NCBI RefSeq assembly: GCF_000424325.1
Contig: NZ_AUJR01000006.1
Span: forward strand, 62,001 to 126,000
Length of the DNA stretch: 64,000 nt
Reading direction: 5' to 3'
Source: [Clostridium] clostridioforme AGR2157
GTDB lineage: Bacteria > Bacillota > Clostridia > Lachnospirales > Lachnospiraceae
The notes below the pieces were generated by a model. That model saw nothing but the letters and a program-made list of their open reading frames with translations. It was not told the origin of the DNA and did not search any database. How positions within the stretch are numbered: position 1 is the stretch's first letter; the number at the start of each line of letters is the position of its first letter. This document shows, one piece after another, positions 43,198 to 51,793 of this stretch. Made by a program: the position numbers and the translations under genes.

Positions 43198-44202
43198 ATG
43201 AGCGGTAAACCAATTTTAGGAATCTTATTAGGAGATGCAGCCGGCGTAGGGCCGGAAATCATTGCCAAGCTGGCAGCTTCCAGATTTTATGATGAGTACT
43301 GCCGTCCGGTGGTAATCGGAGATGCCAGGGTATTTGAGAGAGGTGCCAGGATATGCGGCCTGGAAATCCCGGTGCAGATTATAAACAAGGTGGAGGAAGC
43401 AGACTGGACCAAGGGAATGCCTGTCCTGGACCAAAGGGACGTGGACCCTGAGCAGGTTCCGTTTGCAAACATCAGCATTGACAGCGGGCGCGCATGCCTG
43501 AACATGTTAAAAACAGCCATTGAGCTTTACCAGGCCGGCAGCATTGACGGATTCTGCTTTGCTCCGTTAAATAAGCAGGCGATGATTCAGGCCGGGTGTC
43601 CTTTTGAGAGCGAACACCATTACATGGCCCACCTCTTTGGACACACGGATCCATTTGGGGAAATCAATGTGCTGGGAGATCTGTGGACCACAAGGACAAC
43701 CAGCCATATTCCGATCAGCAAGGTCAGCGAGAGCCTTACCGTGGATACCATCATGAGAGCCATAAGGCTGGCAAATGTTTCTCTTAAGAATTCCGGCATT
43801 GAGAAGCCAAGGCTTGCCCTGGCTGCCCTGAATCCTCACTGCGGCGAGGGCGGAAAGTGCGGCAGGGAGGAAATCGATGTGATTGCACCGGCCATTGAGA
43901 AGGCAAGGGAGATGGGAATTGACGCCAACGGACCCTTCCCGTCCGATATTCTGTTCATCAAGGCATTTAACGGGGATTTTGACGGAGTGGTGACCATGTA
44001 TCATGACCAGGGTCAGATTGCGCTTAAGCTGAAGGGATTTGACCAGGGCATCACCATTGCGGGAGGCCTTCCGGCGCCAATCGTCACATGCGCCCATGGC
44101 ACGGCCTACGATATTGCAGGAAAGGGAATTGTCAAGACTTCGGCATTTGAGAATGCGGTCAAGATGGCTGCCAAGATGGCTGTCCATCTGAAAGGCTGCT
44201 GA
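43198..44202 (+). CDS. pdxA2: PdxA2-type 4-phospho-sugar-acid dehydrogenase
   Basis: A 334-residue enzyme of the PdxA family. Landmarks are LLGDAAGVGPEI at the start, FCFAPLNKQAMI, the metal-binding EHHYMAHLFGH and the strong family motif VVTMYHDQGQ, then CAHGTAYDIAGKG. PdxA makes the vitamin B6 precursor, but paralogues in catabolic operons (PdxA2) oxidise 4-phospho-D-threonate or 4-phospho-D-erythronate and decarboxylate the product. The sigma-54 promoter and following tctBAC genes support the catabolic role (inference). No DUF1537-type kinase, the usual partner, is in view. AAGGAAGGAT precedes the ATG. Confidence 0.88.
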   Translation: MSGKPILGILLGDAAGVGPEIIAKLAASRFYDEYCRPVVIGDARVFERGARICGLEIPVQIINKVEEADWTKGMPVLDQRDVDPEQVPFANISIDSGRACLNMLKTAIELYQAGSIDGFCFAPLNKQAMIQAGCPFESEHHYMAHLFGHTDPFGEINVLGDLWTTRTTSHIPISKVSESLTVDTIMRAIRLANVSLKNSGIEKPRLALAALNPHCGEGGKCGREEIDVIAPAIEKAREMGIDANGPFPSDILFIKAFNGDFDGVVTMYHDQGQIALKLKGFDQGITIAGGLPAPIVTCAHGTAYDIAGKGIVKTSAFENAVKMAAKMAVHLKGC

Positions 44203-44220
44203 TAAAAGGGAGGGGTTTAC

Positions 44221-44670
44221 ATGAAAAAAATAGGTACAAAGCAGATTGTACCCTTGGTGTTGGCGGCAGTTGCTGTGGTATTCGCTGTGGTTGGTTTTAC
44301 ACAGCTGGGGTTCTGGAAGGATGTGGACGGGCCTCAGCCCGGTTTCTTCCCGGCCATCATGGCTATTGTTATGTTCCTGGCAAGCATCGCTTCTTTCTTC
44401 CGGTCCCTGAAGGAAGAGAAGGCTGCCAGGTATGAGCGGGATGAGATGGTGGTTATAGCCGGGGGAGCGGGAATCATAGCAGGTTCCTTTATCATAGGTT
44501 TGCTGCCCAGCTGCTATTTGTTCGTGATACTGTGGCTGAAGGTGTTTGAGAAGTCCGGATGGAAGGAAACCCTCATTGTCCTTGCTGTCTGTATGGCCAT
44601 TTCCATCGGCGTGTTCCGGCTGTGGCTGGGGGTCCATTTTCCAATGGGGCTTTTCGAAGCATTCTTGTAG
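44221..44670 (+). CDS. tctB: TTT transporter small membrane subunit (TctB)
   Basis: A 149-residue protein with four predicted helices. It matches the TctB family by size and by the conserved GPQPGFFPAIMAIVM stretch after the first helix, with a short charged loop (EEKAARYERDE) mid-protein. It is one of two membrane subunits of a tripartite tricarboxylate transporter, a binding-protein-dependent secondary importer for organic acids. It starts 18 bases after pdxA2 behind a GGGAGGGG site. Confidence 0.88.
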   Translation: MKKIGTKQIVPLVLAAVAVVFAVVGFTQLGFWKDVDGPQPGFFPAIMAIVMFLASIASFFRSLKEEKAARYERDEMVVIAGGAGIIAGSFIIGLLPSCYLFVILWLKVFEKSGWKETLIVLAVCMAISIGVFRLWLGVHFPMGLFEAFL

Positions 44671-44685
44671 AAGGGGGTAAACAAA

Positions 44686-46191
44686 ATGGAAAATATTCAA
44701 CTGTTAATGCACGGCTTCTCCACGCTGTTCACCTTCAGCAATGTGGGTGCCGCCCTTTTGGGAGCGGTTCTGGGCCTTGTGGTGGGGGCAATGCCCGGTA
44801 TCGGAAGTCTGGCCGGTGTGGCCCTGCTGCTTCCGCTGACCTACAAGTTTAACCCGACCACTGCCATCATTATGCTGGGAGCTTTGTATTACTCCAATAT
44901 GTATGGCGGTGCCTTCAGCGCAATCCTGTTAAATATTCCTGGAGATTCACCGGCCATCTGCACGGCCATGGACGGCTACCCAATGGCTTCCAAAAAGAAG
45001 CGTCCCGGACAGGCGTTGTTTACGGCTAATATGGCCTCCTTTATCGGAGGAACCATCGGTATCATCATCCTGACCTTTACAGGACCTGCCCTGGCGGATA
45101 TCGGCCTTAAGTTCGGCCCATCTGAGATGACGGCCCTGCTTCTTATCGCCATGACGTCCATCAGCTGGCTGGTGGGAGAGAATCCCATCAAGGGAGTGGT
45201 GATTACCATGCTGGGTATTCTGCTGGCAAGCATTGGCATGGACACTCTGTCAGGCTCGCCCAGATATGATTTTGGCAGCATGTATCTGCTGGGAGGCATT
45301 CCATTTACGCCATTCATTATCGGTACAGTGGGCTTTTCACAGGTTATCAAACTGGTCATGGAGCGCAGCAATGAGGTGAAATCAGAGCCTCACATGAAAC
45401 TCACCATCCGGGGGAGCCTTCTGACAAAGCATGATTTTAAACGTCTGCTGCCGCCTGCCCTGCGCTCCGGCGTCATGGGAACCTTTGTGGGCGTGCTTCC
45501 GGGAGCAGGGGCAACCACCGGCGCCTTCATGGGATATGCGGCCCAGAAAAAGTTTAAGAACGAGGAAGAGCTGGGAACCGGCGCCATAGAAGGCATTGCG
45601 GCCAGCGAGGCTGCAAACAATGCGGCCGCGGCCGGCGCATTTGCACCGCTTTTGGCCCTGGGCATACCGGGAAGCGGCACAGGCGCAGTGCTTTTAGGCG
45701 GCCTGATGATGTGGGGACTCAATCCGGGACCTCTCCTGTTTACCAATGAACCGGAATTCACGTGGGGCCTTATTGCATCCCTGTTCCTCTCCAACATATT
45801 TGCACTGGCAGTGGCAATCGGCGTTATTCCGTTTCTGATTCAGATATTGTCCGTGCCTGTGAAGTACATGATTCCCATTATTACCATTGTGTGTGTGGTA
45901 GGGTCCTACAGTTCCAGCTATTCCATGTATGGTGTGCTGATTATGTTTCTGTCAGGCATACTGGGATATCTGCTGGTGAAGAATGATTATCCCACGGCTC
46001 CCATGCTTTTGTCCTTTGTGTTAGCTAAGCTGCTGGAGTCCAATATGCGAAAGGCATTTATCATATCTGGGGGAAGCCTGAGCATTTTCTTTACAAGACC
46101 CATTACATGTGTGCTGATGCTGATTTTCCTGGGGTTTATCTGTACGCCTGTGGTAAAGGCCATACTTAAAAAGGCAAAGGCATCCAGATAA
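44686..46191 (+). CDS. tctA: TTT transporter large membrane subunit (TctA)
   Basis: A 501-residue membrane protein with about twelve helices. It carries the duplicated TctA signatures GAMPGIGSLAGVALLLPLTY early and VGVLPGAGATTGAFMGYA in the second half, plus ILLNIPGDSPA and EGIAASEAANNAAAAGAFAP. It forms the transport path with TctB and takes substrate from the TctC protein encoded next. It starts 15 bases after tctB. Confidence 0.93.
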   Translation: MENIQLLMHGFSTLFTFSNVGAALLGAVLGLVVGAMPGIGSLAGVALLLPLTYKFNPTTAIIMLGALYYSNMYGGAFSAILLNIPGDSPAICTAMDGYPMASKKKRPGQALFTANMASFIGGTIGIIILTFTGPALADIGLKFGPSEMTALLLIAMTSISWLVGENPIKGVVITMLGILLASIGMDTLSGSPRYDFGSMYLLGGIPFTPFIIGTVGFSQVIKLVMERSNEVKSEPHMKLTIRGSLLTKHDFKRLLPPALRSGVMGTFVGVLPGAGATTGAFMGYAAQKKFKNEEELGTGAIEGIAASEAANNAAAAGAFAPLLALGIPGSGTGAVLLGGLMMWGLNPGPLLFTNEPEFTWGLIASLFLSNIFALAVAIGVIPFLIQILSVPVKYMIPIITIVCVVGSYSSSYSMYGVLIMFLSGILGYLLVKNDYPTAPMLLSFVLAKLLESNMRKAFIISGGSLSIFFTRPITCVLMLIFLGFICTPVVKAILKKAKASR

Positions 46192-46308
46192 GGCTGGAAT
46201 GATTTTGCAGCTGATACAGCAAACGTAATATTCCAAAAATAAAATAACGAAGGTAACATGCAGGTTTGTTCATACATTCATGAACATGGATTGAGGAGGT
46301 ATTTAATA

Positions 46309-47301
46309 ATGAAGAAAAGAAGTATTGTAATGGCAATGGCAGCTCTTATGGCAGTATCAGCAGTAACCGGGTGTACAGGCAAGGCAGTCAGCAGTGACGG
46401 CACATTCACACCAAAGGAAACCATTAACTGGACCGTTACATCCAGTCCGGGCGGCGGCAGCGACATCTATACACGAATGATATCCGATATCATGACAAAG
46501 GAAAACCTTGTCAATGGACAGCCCATCATTGTCACCAATAAGACGGATGGAAGCGGTGAAATCGGCAGAAACGAAGTGGCTACCACCAAGGGGAGCAAGG
46601 CTGACTATACCCTTCTCACATTTAACAGCGGCGATTTAATGCCCATGGTCCAGAATACAAAGAACCGTTCTTCCAATTTCCGTATCCTGGCTGTTATGGC
46701 TGTTGACAAGCAGCTTATTTTCAAGGGGGAGCAGACAAAGTATGCTGATTTCAAGGAGGCAATCGAGGCTGCCAAGAACGGTACAAAGATCGTCATCGGC
46801 GGGTCCAAGGGAGATGATATCGCTACCTATGATGCCATGCTGGAGGAAATCGGAATCAGCAAGGATGTGATGTCCTATATCACCTATGACTCCACTGGCG
46901 ACGCCATCACGGCAGCCCTGGGAGGCCATGTGGAATTTGTTATCTCCAAGCCTGCGGCTGCTTCTGAGTATGTGACAGCCGGTTCCCTGATTCCTGTGCT
47001 GGCACTGTCCACGGAACGGTATACCGGCAACCTGGCAGACGCCCCTACACTGAGCGAAATCGGAGACTATGAAAATGTGGAAGTCCCTGTATGGCGCGGC
47101 GTGGCAGCCCCTGCGGCCATGAGTGATGCTGCTGTGGCTTACTGGAGCGGGCAGCTGGGCAAGGTGGCTGAGACCGATACATGGAAGAATGATTATCTGG
47201 AAAAGAACAAACTGATTGGCAACTATATGGATACTGCCGCCGCAACGGAATACGTGACAACCTATGAAAAGGACTTCATGGCTGCCAACGGAATCCAGTA
47301 A
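46309..47301 (+). CDS. tctC: TTT transporter substrate-binding lipoprotein (TctC)
   Basis: A 330-residue lipoprotein; the signal ends MAVSAVTGC. The mature part follows the TctC/Bug fold with SSPGGGSDIYTRMISDIM near the start (ligand loop), then VTNKTDGSGEIG and GGSKGDDIATYDAM. It catches an organic acid outside the membrane; which acid is unknown, though the operon suggests a four-carbon sugar acid. AGGAGGT lies 8 bases before the ATG at 46309. It is separated from tctA by 117 bases containing a small GTTCAT/ATGAAC inverted repeat. A strong terminator follows. Confidence 0.9.
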   Translation: MKKRSIVMAMAALMAVSAVTGCTGKAVSSDGTFTPKETINWTVTSSPGGGSDIYTRMISDIMTKENLVNGQPIIVTNKTDGSGEIGRNEVATTKGSKADYTLLTFNSGDLMPMVQNTKNRSSNFRILAVMAVDKQLIFKGEQTKYADFKEAIEAAKNGTKIVIGGSKGDDIATYDAMLEEIGISKDVMSYITYDSTGDAITAALGGHVEFVISKPAAASEYVTAGSLIPVLALSTERYTGNLADAPTLSEIGDYENVEVPVWRGVAAPAAMSDAAVAYWSGQLGKVAETDTWKNDYLEKNKLIGNYMDTAAATEYVTTYEKDFMAANGIQ

Positions 47302-47328
47302 GACTGAAAAATGATATGAATACGCTGT

Positions 47329-47381
47329 AAAATGGGCTGCTGCACCAATGAAAAAAATCAGGTGCAGCAGCCCATTTAAAA
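47329..47381. terminator. Bidirectional terminator after tctC
   Basis: A perfect 17-bp stem (47330-47346 with 47361-47377) around an A-rich 14-base loop, with A/T-rich flanks on both sides. It serves tctC and the convergent TIM-barrel gene. Confidence 0.9.
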
Positions 47382-47385
47382 TACA

Positions 47386-48330
47386 TCAGTGATTACAGTG
47401 CTGCTCCAGTGCGGCCATAAATGCGGAGGATACCTTTTCGTACATAACCCTGGCTGAGGTGCGTCCGGATACACCGGGATAGGGCCGGACTTCCAGGGAG
47501 ATGGTGGGACGGACCGGGCCGGGAAAAGCGGGGATATAACCGGATGTCAAGAGTGCTTTGAATTGGAGAGTCAGTTCCTGACAGTCATAACAGCCATGCT
47601 GGACCCCTATTGGCGGATGGGTGTGGCCATAGAATTGGCTGGTTTGTTCCAGTACGGCATTGCCCATGTGAACGTGAGCAAGACCGGCTTCCATACAGGA
47701 CTTCACCGCGCCGCCAATTTCCTCGCCCATCAGTGGAAGGTGGGCAATATCCAGTATGAGTTTAGCGTTGGAAGCGCCCTTTTCCTGCATATCCTTAATG
47801 AAAGCTGCACATTCCCACGTGGGGCCCAGAATCAGATTCTTAAAGCGTCCGCGCTCAATCGGCTCGATGGATACCGTCATATTATACTGTGCGGCGTGTG
47901 CGGCGCATTTCAGGAAAAATTCACTGTACCGTTCCAGAAGGACTGGGCGTCTGCTGTCTCCCTGATCCGGTGTTCCGGTCAGGACGATGAGGGAGCAACC
48001 CGCCTCAGAAGCATAGTCAATCTGTTCCTTCATGGCTGTCAGGGCATGTTGTCTGAAGGCTGGGTCATCGCTGGATGCGTTATACATCCCATCCAGTTGG
48101 AAATATCCCGGAGTATTATAGTTGAGTACTTTGTTGTGTTCCTTCATCCGTTTGATTTCTGCCTTTCTCAGTCCGGCATCGGATGGGAGAAAGGTCTCGA
48201 AGCATTCATATTCGGGAAACTGGCAGCACTGGTCGACTGCACTGAAATGTTCCAGCTCATCCTCAAAGGACAATGGATACAACATGGAAGGACTGATGCC
48301 AAAACAAACATAATCACTAAAGAACATCAT
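47386..48330 (-). CDS. Sugar phosphate isomerase/epimerase-like TIM-barrel protein
   Basis: A 314-residue protein of the xylose isomerase-like TIM barrel superfamily. Metal-binding positions are a Glu in VSIEPIERG, an Asp and His in KLILDIAHLP, a His in LAHVHMGN, and a late Glu in ISLEVRPYP. These proteins isomerise or epimerise sugars and sugar acids; the substrate is not readable. The frame is open upstream to 48483, but GAGAGGAG lies 5 bases before the ATG at 48330. It is divergent from the second TTT operon and convergent with tctC. Confidence 0.83.
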   Translation of the reverse strand: MMFFSDYVCFGISPSMLYPLSFEDELEHFSAVDQCCQFPEYECFETFLPSDAGLRKAEIKRMKEHNKVLNYNTPGYFQLDGMYNASSDDPAFRQHALTAMKEQIDYASEAGCSLIVLTGTPDQGDSRRPVLLERYSEFFLKCAAHAAQYNMTVSIEPIERGRFKNLILGPTWECAAFIKDMQEKGASNAKLILDIAHLPLMGEEIGGAVKSCMEAGLAHVHMGNAVLEQTSQFYGHTHPPIGVQHGCYDCQELTLQFKALLTSGYIPAFPGPVRPTISLEVRPYPGVSGRTSARVMYEKVSSAFMAALEQHCNH

Positions 48331-48402
48331 AAAAACTCCTCTCTCAATTTGTTCCCAGCTAATGGAAGGAGAGAAAAAGAGGTGTACAAAAGCACAGTTA
48401 CA

Positions 48403-48432
48403 ATCATAACACATTCTAAAAAATAAAGTCAA
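48403..48432 (-). promoter_or_regulatory. Sigma-A promoter of the TIM-barrel gene
   Basis: On the minus strand, TTGACT (48427-48432), an 18-base spacer and TATGAT (48403-48408), about 73 bases before the start. Confidence 0.65.
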
Positions 48433-48468
48433 TATTGTTAATAAGAAAATAATATATTTAAACAATAT
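48432..48468. promoter_or_regulatory. Inverted repeat, candidate operator
   Basis: ATATTGTT (48432-48439) / AACAATAT (48461-48468), 21 bases apart, touching the -35 box of the minus-strand promoter and upstream of the plus-strand one. It could be a site for the GntR regulator at 52.8 kb (inference). The rest of the 335-base gap holds only the two promoters. Confidence 0.4.
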
Positions 48469-48514
48469 GTATAAAGTGCACAAAAATATTGGGGAAATTA
48501 GGGAGATGTGTTGG

Positions 48515-48543
48515 TTGACAAACCAGAACAGTATTGCTAAAAT
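48515..48543 (+). promoter_or_regulatory. Sigma-A promoter of the second TTT operon
   Basis: TTGACA (48515-48520), a 17-base spacer and TAAAAT (48538-48543), 122 bases before the tctC start. Confidence 0.75.
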
Positions 48544-48665
48544 GGCCTTACCAGCTAATACATGTAGGACAACCGTTAACCCATAACTGACAACATATAG
48601 CGGCTAACGAAATACATATACAGGTTTGCGGTTATACATGAAAAGAAATGAAAAGGAGAGAGGAT

Positions 48666-49781
48666 ATGAGAAAGAAAACATGGAATACCCTGGCTGCAGG
48701 CGCATTAGTGGCAGTTATGGCTTCTTCTGTCATCACAGGATGCCAAGGAGGACAGTCCACAGCAACGGCAGCGGCCACAGCAGCGCAGGAAACCGATATC
48801 CAGGTAGAGGAAGCAGGCAAGGCAGATACTGAAACCACGGGGGGAAGCAAAGGCTCAGGAGACGTCCACGGCACAGATATGACACCTATCGATAACTATC
48901 CGGCCTCATCTCTTACCATCACCTGTCCCGCAGGGGCCGGTGGCGGAACAGATCTTCTGTTAAGGGCTATGGCACCAGCTATGGAGGAGTACCTGGGGGT
49001 ACCGGTTATGGTTGTGAACAAGCCGGGCGGCGGTTTTGCTATCGGCTATGCTGCTGCATTACAGGATTCCAATGACGGCAGCAGTATTTCAGTAGCACTC
49101 TCAGAACTTCTGGGCCTGCCATATGTAGCCGATGTTAGCTTTGACTATACAGATTTTGAGCCTATCTGCAATTTTAATTCCACCTTCGGCGCTCTTTCTG
49201 TTAATTCCAGCGCGCCCTACGATACGGTGGAGGAGTTTGTAGAGTACTGCAAGGCGAACCCCAATACAGTAAGAATCGGAAATTCCGGAATCGGCGGCGT
49301 GTGGCATATCCTGGCGGCATCCTTTGCACAGGAAGCAGGTATCGAGGTGGTACATGTTCCCTTCGATGGCGGCGGGCCTGCGGCGGTAGCCGTGGCAGGC
49401 AACAATGTGGAGGCGGTTCCGGTAAGCGCCCAGGAAGTGCAAACATATGTGGAGGGCGGAATGGTAAAAATTCTGTGTTCCTTCTCTCCGGAGCGTCTGC
49501 CTGAACTTCCGGATGTTCCTACGGGTACAGAGTGCGGTTATCCGGCACAGATGACGGTGTTCAGGGGCTTTTTGGCACCCAAGGGCATGTCTGAGGATGT
49601 AAAGGCCATGATTGATGCAGCTACCAGATATGCTTTGGCAGACGAAACGGTCCAGGAATTCATGAAAGCCCAGAATTACACGAATAATTATATGAATGCA
49701 GATGAATTAAAGGAAATGATGGACAGAGAAAATGCGGTATATGCTGAACAGTCCAAGGCATTGGGCATTGCTGTCAAGTAA
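48666..49781 (+). CDS. tctC: Second TTT substrate-binding lipoprotein (TctC)
   Basis: A 371-residue lipoprotein; the signal ends in VITGC and is followed by a Thr/Ala/Glu-rich linker. The TctC/Bug domain shows TCPAGAGGGTDLLLRAMAP, VVNKPGGGFAIGY, GNSGIGGVWHILAASFAQ and VPFDGGGPAAVAVAG. The closing part (FRGFLAPKGM) is standard. It differs clearly from the first TctC, so a different organic acid is likely. The ATG at 48666 follows AAGGAGAGAGG; an in-frame ATG lies at 48648. It is the first gene of an operon with tctB, tctA and a hydroxyacid dehydrogenase. Confidence 0.9.
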   Translation: MRKKTWNTLAAGALVAVMASSVITGCQGGQSTATAAATAAQETDIQVEEAGKADTETTGGSKGSGDVHGTDMTPIDNYPASSLTITCPAGAGGGTDLLLRAMAPAMEEYLGVPVMVVNKPGGGFAIGYAAALQDSNDGSSISVALSELLGLPYVADVSFDYTDFEPICNFNSTFGALSVNSSAPYDTVEEFVEYCKANPNTVRIGNSGIGGVWHILAASFAQEAGIEVVHVPFDGGGPAAVAVAGNNVEAVPVSAQEVQTYVEGGMVKILCSFSPERLPELPDVPTGTECGYPAQMTVFRGFLAPKGMSEDVKAMIDAATRYALADETVQEFMKAQNYTNNYMNADELKEMMDRENAVYAEQSKALGIAVK

Positions 49782-49790
49782 TTGAACCCC

Positions 49791-49815
49791 AAGGGCTGCC
49801 ACAGGCAGCCCTTTC
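49791..49815 (+). terminator. Intra-operon terminator-like hairpin after tctC
   Basis: AAGGGCTGCC / GGCAGCCCTT, a perfect 10-bp stem with a 3-base loop and then TTCTAC-like bases. It lies between tctC and tctB and probably reduces, rather than stops, read-through. Confidence 0.65.
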
Positions 49816-49835
49816 TACACAGATGGAGGTACTTT

Positions 49836-50288
49836 ATGAAGAAAATTGCAAATGTGATTGCATGTGTTTTCACTGCAGTCAGCCTGTATGCGTTTTTTAC
49901 AGCAAGAACGTTTCCGCCGGGCTCCAACGGAGCCCTGGGCCCGGGATTCTTTCCCCAGGTCCTGGCGGTCCTGGTTATCTTTCTATCGGTTCTGGAGCTC
50001 GTCGGTTCCCGCAATGCCGTGATTCCTGAGAATCAGAGAGAGGTTACTCTGTTTAGGAAAGAAAACCTGAAGGTATGGCTGTCTGTGGCAGCCGTGATTG
50101 TGTACATATGGACCCTCAAATATATAGGGTTTAAGATTATGACTCCCATCTATCTCTTTACCATGCTGTTCTTTTTCAAAGTCAGGAATAAGCTGGTACT
50201 GGCGGGTGTTCCCTTAGGAATCACCATGCTGTTGTATTATGTGTTCTCCGTGTTGCTGCATGTGCAGCTTCCACAGGGGGTATTTTAG
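49836..50288 (+). CDS. tctB: Second TTT small membrane subunit (TctB)
   Basis: A 150-residue protein with four helices and the TctB hallmark GALGPGFFPQVLAVLVIFLS. The end (YVFSVLLHVQLPQGVF) matches the closing motif of the family. ATGGAGGT lies 6 bases before the ATG at 49836. It follows the tctC hairpin and precedes tctA by 16 bases. Confidence 0.88.
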   Translation: MKKIANVIACVFTAVSLYAFFTARTFPPGSNGALGPGFFPQVLAVLVIFLSVLELVGSRNAVIPENQREVTLFRKENLKVWLSVAAVIVYIWTLKYIGFKIMTPIYLFTMLFFFKVRNKLVLAGVPLGITMLLYYVFSVLLHVQLPQGVF

Positions 50289-50304
50289 AGAGGGGGCAGG
50301 ATAA

Positions 50305-51789
50305 ATGTTTGTAACAGTTATATCTAATATTTTAAATCCCGTATGTCTGCTGTCAATACTGGGCGGGGTGGCTATGGGGATATCCTTTGGGGCAATGCCT
50401 GGTCTTACCTCCACAATGGGAGTGGCCCTCCTGATGCCAATCACCTTTTCTATGGCGCCTCATGTTGGAATGCTGATGCTTATAGGCATATTCTGCGGAG
50501 CCATCTATGGCGGCTCTATCACAGCAATTCTAATCAATACCCCAGGCACTCCTTCTGCCGCAGCCACAGTGCTGGACGGTTATAAATTCACAGAGCGCGG
50601 GGAGGCGGGGAGAGGACTGGGCATATCTACGGTGGCTTCCTTTGGAGGCGGGATTATAAGCGGGATTGTCCTGATTCTGGTTGCGCCTCAACTGGCCCAG
50701 ATTGCCCTTAAATTCAATGCTCCGGAATCCTTTGCCCTGGCATTTTTCGGACTGAGCATTATAGCGGGCATCTCCGGCAAAGACATGGTGAAGGGCCTTA
50801 TGTCCGGCATGTTAGGCCTGCTGCTATCCTTGATTGGTATGGATAATGTGACGGCCTATACACGCTTTTCCTTTGGCTCCACCTATCTTATGGGCGGGCT
50901 GTCTTTCATACCTGTGCTGGTAGGTCTCTTTGCTATGAGCCAGTGCTTCCTCACGGTGGAGGAAATCTATGTGGAGCGTACAAAGGCTGCCAGGACCAGG
51001 AATCCCCTTCCTTCTCTAAAGGACTTAAAGACAATTGCTCCCACCATACTGAGGGCTGGACTGACGGGAACCTTTATTGGAATTATTCCGGGTGCAGGCG
51101 GGGATATCAGCGCCTTTGTATCCTACGATATGGAGCGCAGGGGGTCAAAGCATCCAGAAAAGTTCGGAACCGGTATCCCGGAAGGGATTGCCGCGCCTGA
51201 GGCGTCCAATAACGGCACAACAGGCGGGGCTCTGATTCCGCTGCTGACCCTGGGGATACCGGGAGACGCCAACACCGCTGTTATGCTGGGGGCGCTGATG
51301 ATGCACAATTTGACTCCGGGTCCACAGTTGTTTCTGACGAAAGCTGAGACAGTGTATACATTGTTTGCAGGCTTTATGGTAGCTAATGTAATTATGCTTG
51401 TTCTGGGTTTTTTAGGACAGCCCTTGTTTGTGAAGATTGTATCGATTCCCAAACGGATTCTGGTTCCTGTGATTATCGTAATGTGTACCGTTGGCTCCTT
51501 TGCCATCAATAACAATTACTACGATATCATAATTATGCTGATTGCAGGAATCGTTGGTTACTTTATGTCAAAGGGGGGATATCCTCTTTCCCCTATTGTG
51601 CTGGCACTGATTCTGGGACCAATGGCAGAAGGTAATTTCCGAAGAAGTCTGGTTATGTCCCAGGGAAGCTATTCCATATTCTTCCAGAGGCCCTTCTCGG
51701 CAGCGTTCATTATCATAGGCATCCTGTCGCTGTCATGGCCTATCATATCACATATGCGGAGAAAATGGCGGATGGCACAGAAAGGATAA
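50305..51789 (+). CDS. tctA: Second TTT large membrane subunit (TctA)
   Basis: A 494-residue TctA. The duplicated signatures are FGAMPGLTSTMGVALLMPIT and GIIPGAGGDISAFVSYDMER; between them come AILINTPGTPSAAATVLDG and EGIAAPEASNNGTTGGALIP. About twelve helices. Together with the adjacent TctB and TctC it makes a complete second transporter, under a sigma-A rather than sigma-54 promoter. Confidence 0.93.
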   Translation: MFVTVISNILNPVCLLSILGGVAMGISFGAMPGLTSTMGVALLMPITFSMAPHVGMLMLIGIFCGAIYGGSITAILINTPGTPSAAATVLDGYKFTERGEAGRGLGISTVASFGGGIISGIVLILVAPQLAQIALKFNAPESFALAFFGLSIIAGISGKDMVKGLMSGMLGLLLSLIGMDNVTAYTRFSFGSTYLMGGLSFIPVLVGLFAMSQCFLTVEEIYVERTKAARTRNPLPSLKDLKTIAPTILRAGLTGTFIGIIPGAGGDISAFVSYDMERRGSKHPEKFGTGIPEGIAAPEASNNGTTGGALIPLLTLGIPGDANTAVMLGALMMHNLTPGPQLFLTKAETVYTLFAGFMVANVIMLVLGFLGQPLFVKIVSIPKRILVPVIIVMCTVGSFAINNNYYDIIIMLIAGIVGYFMSKGGYPLSPIVLALILGPMAEGNFRRSLVMSQGSYSIFFQRPFSAAFIIIGILSLSWPIISHMRRKWRMAQKG

Positions 51790-51793
51790 GCAG

